Assembly (NCBI GenBank): GCA_030673955.1
Contig: DAOVBF010000066.1
Span: 1-7,180, forward strand
Reading direction: 5' to 3'
Source: Deltaproteobacteria bacterium
GTDB taxonomy: Bacteria; Myxococcota_A; UBA9160; SZUA-336
DNA: 7,180 nucleotides
Shown: positions 6,113 through 7,180 of the stretch, piece by piece
How positions within the stretch are numbered: position 1 is the first letter of the stretch
Layout of the letters: the number at the start of each line of letters is the position of its first letter
Notes under the pieces: generated by a model
Seen by the model: only the letters and a program-made list of their open reading frames with translations
Told to the model about the DNA's origin: nothing
The model's database searches: none
Position numbers and translations under genes: made by a program

Positions 6113-6175
6113 GCGCCCTGAATGTTGCGACTGGCTCCGTTGACTTCAACCCGGCAGTACACCATCCTGCGGTGC
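6113..6175. promoter_or_regulatory. Compact divergent promoter region between the mutase gene and tatA
   Basis: Only 63 bp separate the two divergent starts. The region holds the inverted repeat TTGA-CT-TCAA (6140-6149). Read rightward it gives a -35-like TTGACT, with a poor -10 candidate CATCCT (6163-6168) at a 17-bp spacing; read leftward it gives TTGAAG, with a poor AACATT (6126-6121) at 17 bp. The two candidate -35 boxes overlap. Spacing and -35 match are reasonable, but both -10 boxes are weak, so this is tentative. If the rightward promoter is real, tatA would be nearly leaderless, which fits the absence of a Shine-Dalgarno sequence before ATG 6176. Confidence 0.35.
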
Positions 6176-6385
6176 ATGTTCGGGTTAGGAATCCCAGAGC
6201 TCCTGATGATCCTCGTGATCATCGTACTGATTTTCGGTGCGACGCGACTCCCTCAGATTGGCGAGGGTCTCGGAAAGGGTATCAAGAACTTTCGCGGGGC
6301 CCTGCGAGAGCCACCGGAAATCGACGTCACGCCGACCAAGGATCAGGAGCAGAAGCGCGACGAGCCCGGCTCCGGCAAGGAATAG
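6176..6385 (+). CDS. tatA: Twin-arginine translocase subunit TatA/TatE
   Basis: A 69-residue pore-forming component of the Tat pathway, which exports folded proteins across the inner membrane. The N-terminus [21 protein letters not shown] gives the short membrane helix with the conserved polar Glu8, followed by the FG hinge (20-21), the amphipathic helix [22 protein letters not shown] (22-43) and a charged tail. I chose ATG 6176 because TatA proteins normally begin at this point. ATG 6122 would add 18 residues that do not look like a TatA N-terminus. Neither start has a good ribosome binding site. TatA is favoured over TatB by the [10 protein letters not shown] pattern and the short tail. No tatB or tatC is adjacent, so it is a stand-alone copy here. 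It is divergent from the mutase gene and convergent with the DUF3426-type gene. Confidence 0.95.
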   Translation: MFGLGIPELLMILVIIVLIFGATRLPQIGEGLGKGIKNFRGALREPPEIDVTPTKDQEQKRDEPGSGKE

Positions 6386-6410
6386 AGGCCGGCCCCGAGT
6401 CCCGGCTCAT

Positions 6411-6468
6411 GCGGGCCCCGAAGGGCCGCGCAGCGGTGTGTGGCCAGCAAGCGGCGCGCCAGCGCCGC
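6411..6468. terminator. Two GC-rich hairpins in the convergent gap (candidate bidirectional terminator)
   Basis: The first hairpin pairs GCGGGCCC (6411-6418, one bulged G) with GGGCCGC (6423-6429) around a CGAA loop. The second is a perfect 7-bp stem, GCGGCGC (6451-6457) with GCGCCGC (6462-6468), around GCCA. They lie between the ends of tatA (6385) and the DUF3426-type gene (6475), where transcription should stop from both sides. Neither is followed by a T run on either strand, so they are not classic intrinsic terminators, and such stems also arise by chance in DNA this GC-rich. Confidence 0.35.
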
Positions 6469-6474
6469 GTACCC

Positions 6475-7180
6475 CTACCCCTTAGCAGCCGGTACGATCT
6501 CCAGGCGATAGCGTCGCGCTCGCTCCGGGGGGTCCGGCATCAGGACCGTGAAGCCCTTCGCTCGGCGAGCCGGGCGCGCCGCCTTCGTTTCGGCCAGGCG
6601 ACGAGTCACCGCCTCCGGCGCGAGGGCCCCGCCTTCCAAGCGGAGCATGATCCCTGACACGGCGGGACCCAGGGCCCCCCCCGCCGCGTCCAACAGGGTG
6701 GCCTGGACGCTCGCGGGTGGTGCGGAGGCATCCGAAGACAGGCTTCCCCGCACCACCAGGACGGGGCGACCTTCGGTGTCGCGCACGTGGACGGCCTGGA
6801 TATCGGTGGCGACCCAGCCGCTCGCACGAACTGTAGGTGGGCCGGGGATAGGCTCGATGGCGTGGAGCCTCAGGGCGCGCAGCCCGCCCGCAATGAGGAC
6901 CGCGCCGACCAGGGCGGCGAGAACGGATGCGAACCAGCGTATCGAAATGACATCCCGGTCGCCCCCGGCGGCGACCGCCGGCGCGTCGGCAAGGGATGCG
7001 GGGGCGGAATCGGTATCCAGGGCCGGAGGCTCTTTGCTCGACAGGATCGGGATGGGCTTCCTCACTTCGGGAGCAGGGTCAGGATCCACCCGCTCTTCGA
7101 ATGAATCCCACTCGTCCACGGCCTCCTCGGCGGACTCGTCCAGGTCGTCCCAGCGGGCCGCAGGGGTGGAATCCTCCTGC
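6475..7180 (-). CDS. DUF3426-type single-pass membrane protein (N-terminus cut off by window edge)
   Basis: The reading frame is open to the right edge, so the 5' end lies outside. The GTG at 7119 is probably not the true start: the 20 codons before it (QEDSTPAARWDD..., acidic) are in the same style as what follows. The visible 234 residues comprise an acidic, proline-rich low-complexity region (about 1-75), one membrane helix IRWFASVLAALVGAVLIAGG (about 80-99), then an extracytoplasmic beta-rich domain. That domain carries GRPVLVVRGSLSS (about 137-149), VQATLLDAAGGAL and FTVLMPDPPERARRYRLEIV (about 210-229), the layout of DUF3426. In many such proteins an N-terminal MJ0042-type zinc ribbon precedes the linker; here that would lie outside the window. 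The function of the family is unknown to me. It converges on tatA, with an 89-bp gap containing two hairpins. Confidence 0.75.
   Translation of the reverse strand, partial: QEDSTPAARWDDLDESAEEAVDEWDSFEERVDPDPAPEVRKPIPILSSKEPPALDTDSAPASLADAPAVAAGGDRDVISIRWFASVLAALVGAVLIAGGLRALRLHAIEPIPGPPTVRASGWVATDIQAVHVRDTEGRPVLVVRGSLSSDASAPPASVQATLLDAAGGALGPAVSGIMLRLEGGALAPEAVTRRLAETKAARPARRAKGFTVLMPDPPERARRYRLEIVPAAKG

Noticed and set aside
6205..6223. Inverted repeat GATGATC...GATCATC inside tatA
   Set aside because: It lies in the codons for the Leu-Met-Ile-Leu-Val-Ile-Ile stretch of the membrane helix and is explained by coding.
6103..6657. Open frame of 184 codons on the plus strand through tatA and into the DUF3426-type gene
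   Set aside because: Out of frame with the clear TatA sequence and continuing into a gene on the other strand; no recognisable domain.

Overview
This is a GC-rich window with compact, strongly GC3-biased genes. It suggests a chromosomal segment of a myxobacterium-like or other former 'deltaproteobacterial' lineage. The placement rests on gene content (a stand-alone TatA, a DUF3426-type membrane protein, a bacterial 2-phosphoglycerate-kinase-like protein, a ParA with an accessory domain) and on base composition, not on a marker gene. I see no mobile element, CRISPR array, tRNA or rRNA.

Layout. (1) Bases 1-1614, minus strand: a short Ppx/GppA phosphatase followed 15 bp later by a 2-phosphoglycerate-kinase-like protein that runs off the left edge. 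(2) Bases 1615-1999: a 385-bp divergent gap with no convincing gene. (3) Bases 2000-3893, plus strand: a two-gene unit. The first gene is a complete ParA ATPase fused to a C-terminal AMPK-type glycogen-binding domain (CBM48). The second has a MinD/ParA-like fold but has lost the Walker A and Walker B signatures, and its N-terminus resembles the ParA-activating tail of ParB. (4) Bases 3950-6112, minus strand: a phosphomannomutase/phosphoglucomutase followed 9 bp later by an EI24/CysZ-type membrane protein. (5) Bases 6113-6175: a very short divergent promoter region centred on an inverted repeat, then tatA on the plus strand. (6) Bases 6386-6474: a convergent gap with two GC-rich hairpins. (7) Bases 6475-7180, minus strand: the C-terminal part of a DUF3426-type single-pass membrane protein, open at the right edge.

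The most interesting unit is the ParA-CBM48 / degenerate-MinD pair. The ParA keeps all its ATPase motifs, and its CBM48 keeps the aromatic and polar residues that contact glucan in AMPK beta. No ParB or parS is present in the window, and the next gene supplies a ParB-like N-terminal peptide on a catalytically dead MinD-like body. I infer a ParA-type positioning system whose cargo could be a glycogen-like granule or carbohydrate-bearing complex. The neighbours act on storage and central carbon or phosphate compounds (polyphosphate or ppGpp hydrolysis, a phosphoglycerate-kinase-like protein, hexose-phosphate mutase). This fits the idea but does not prove it.
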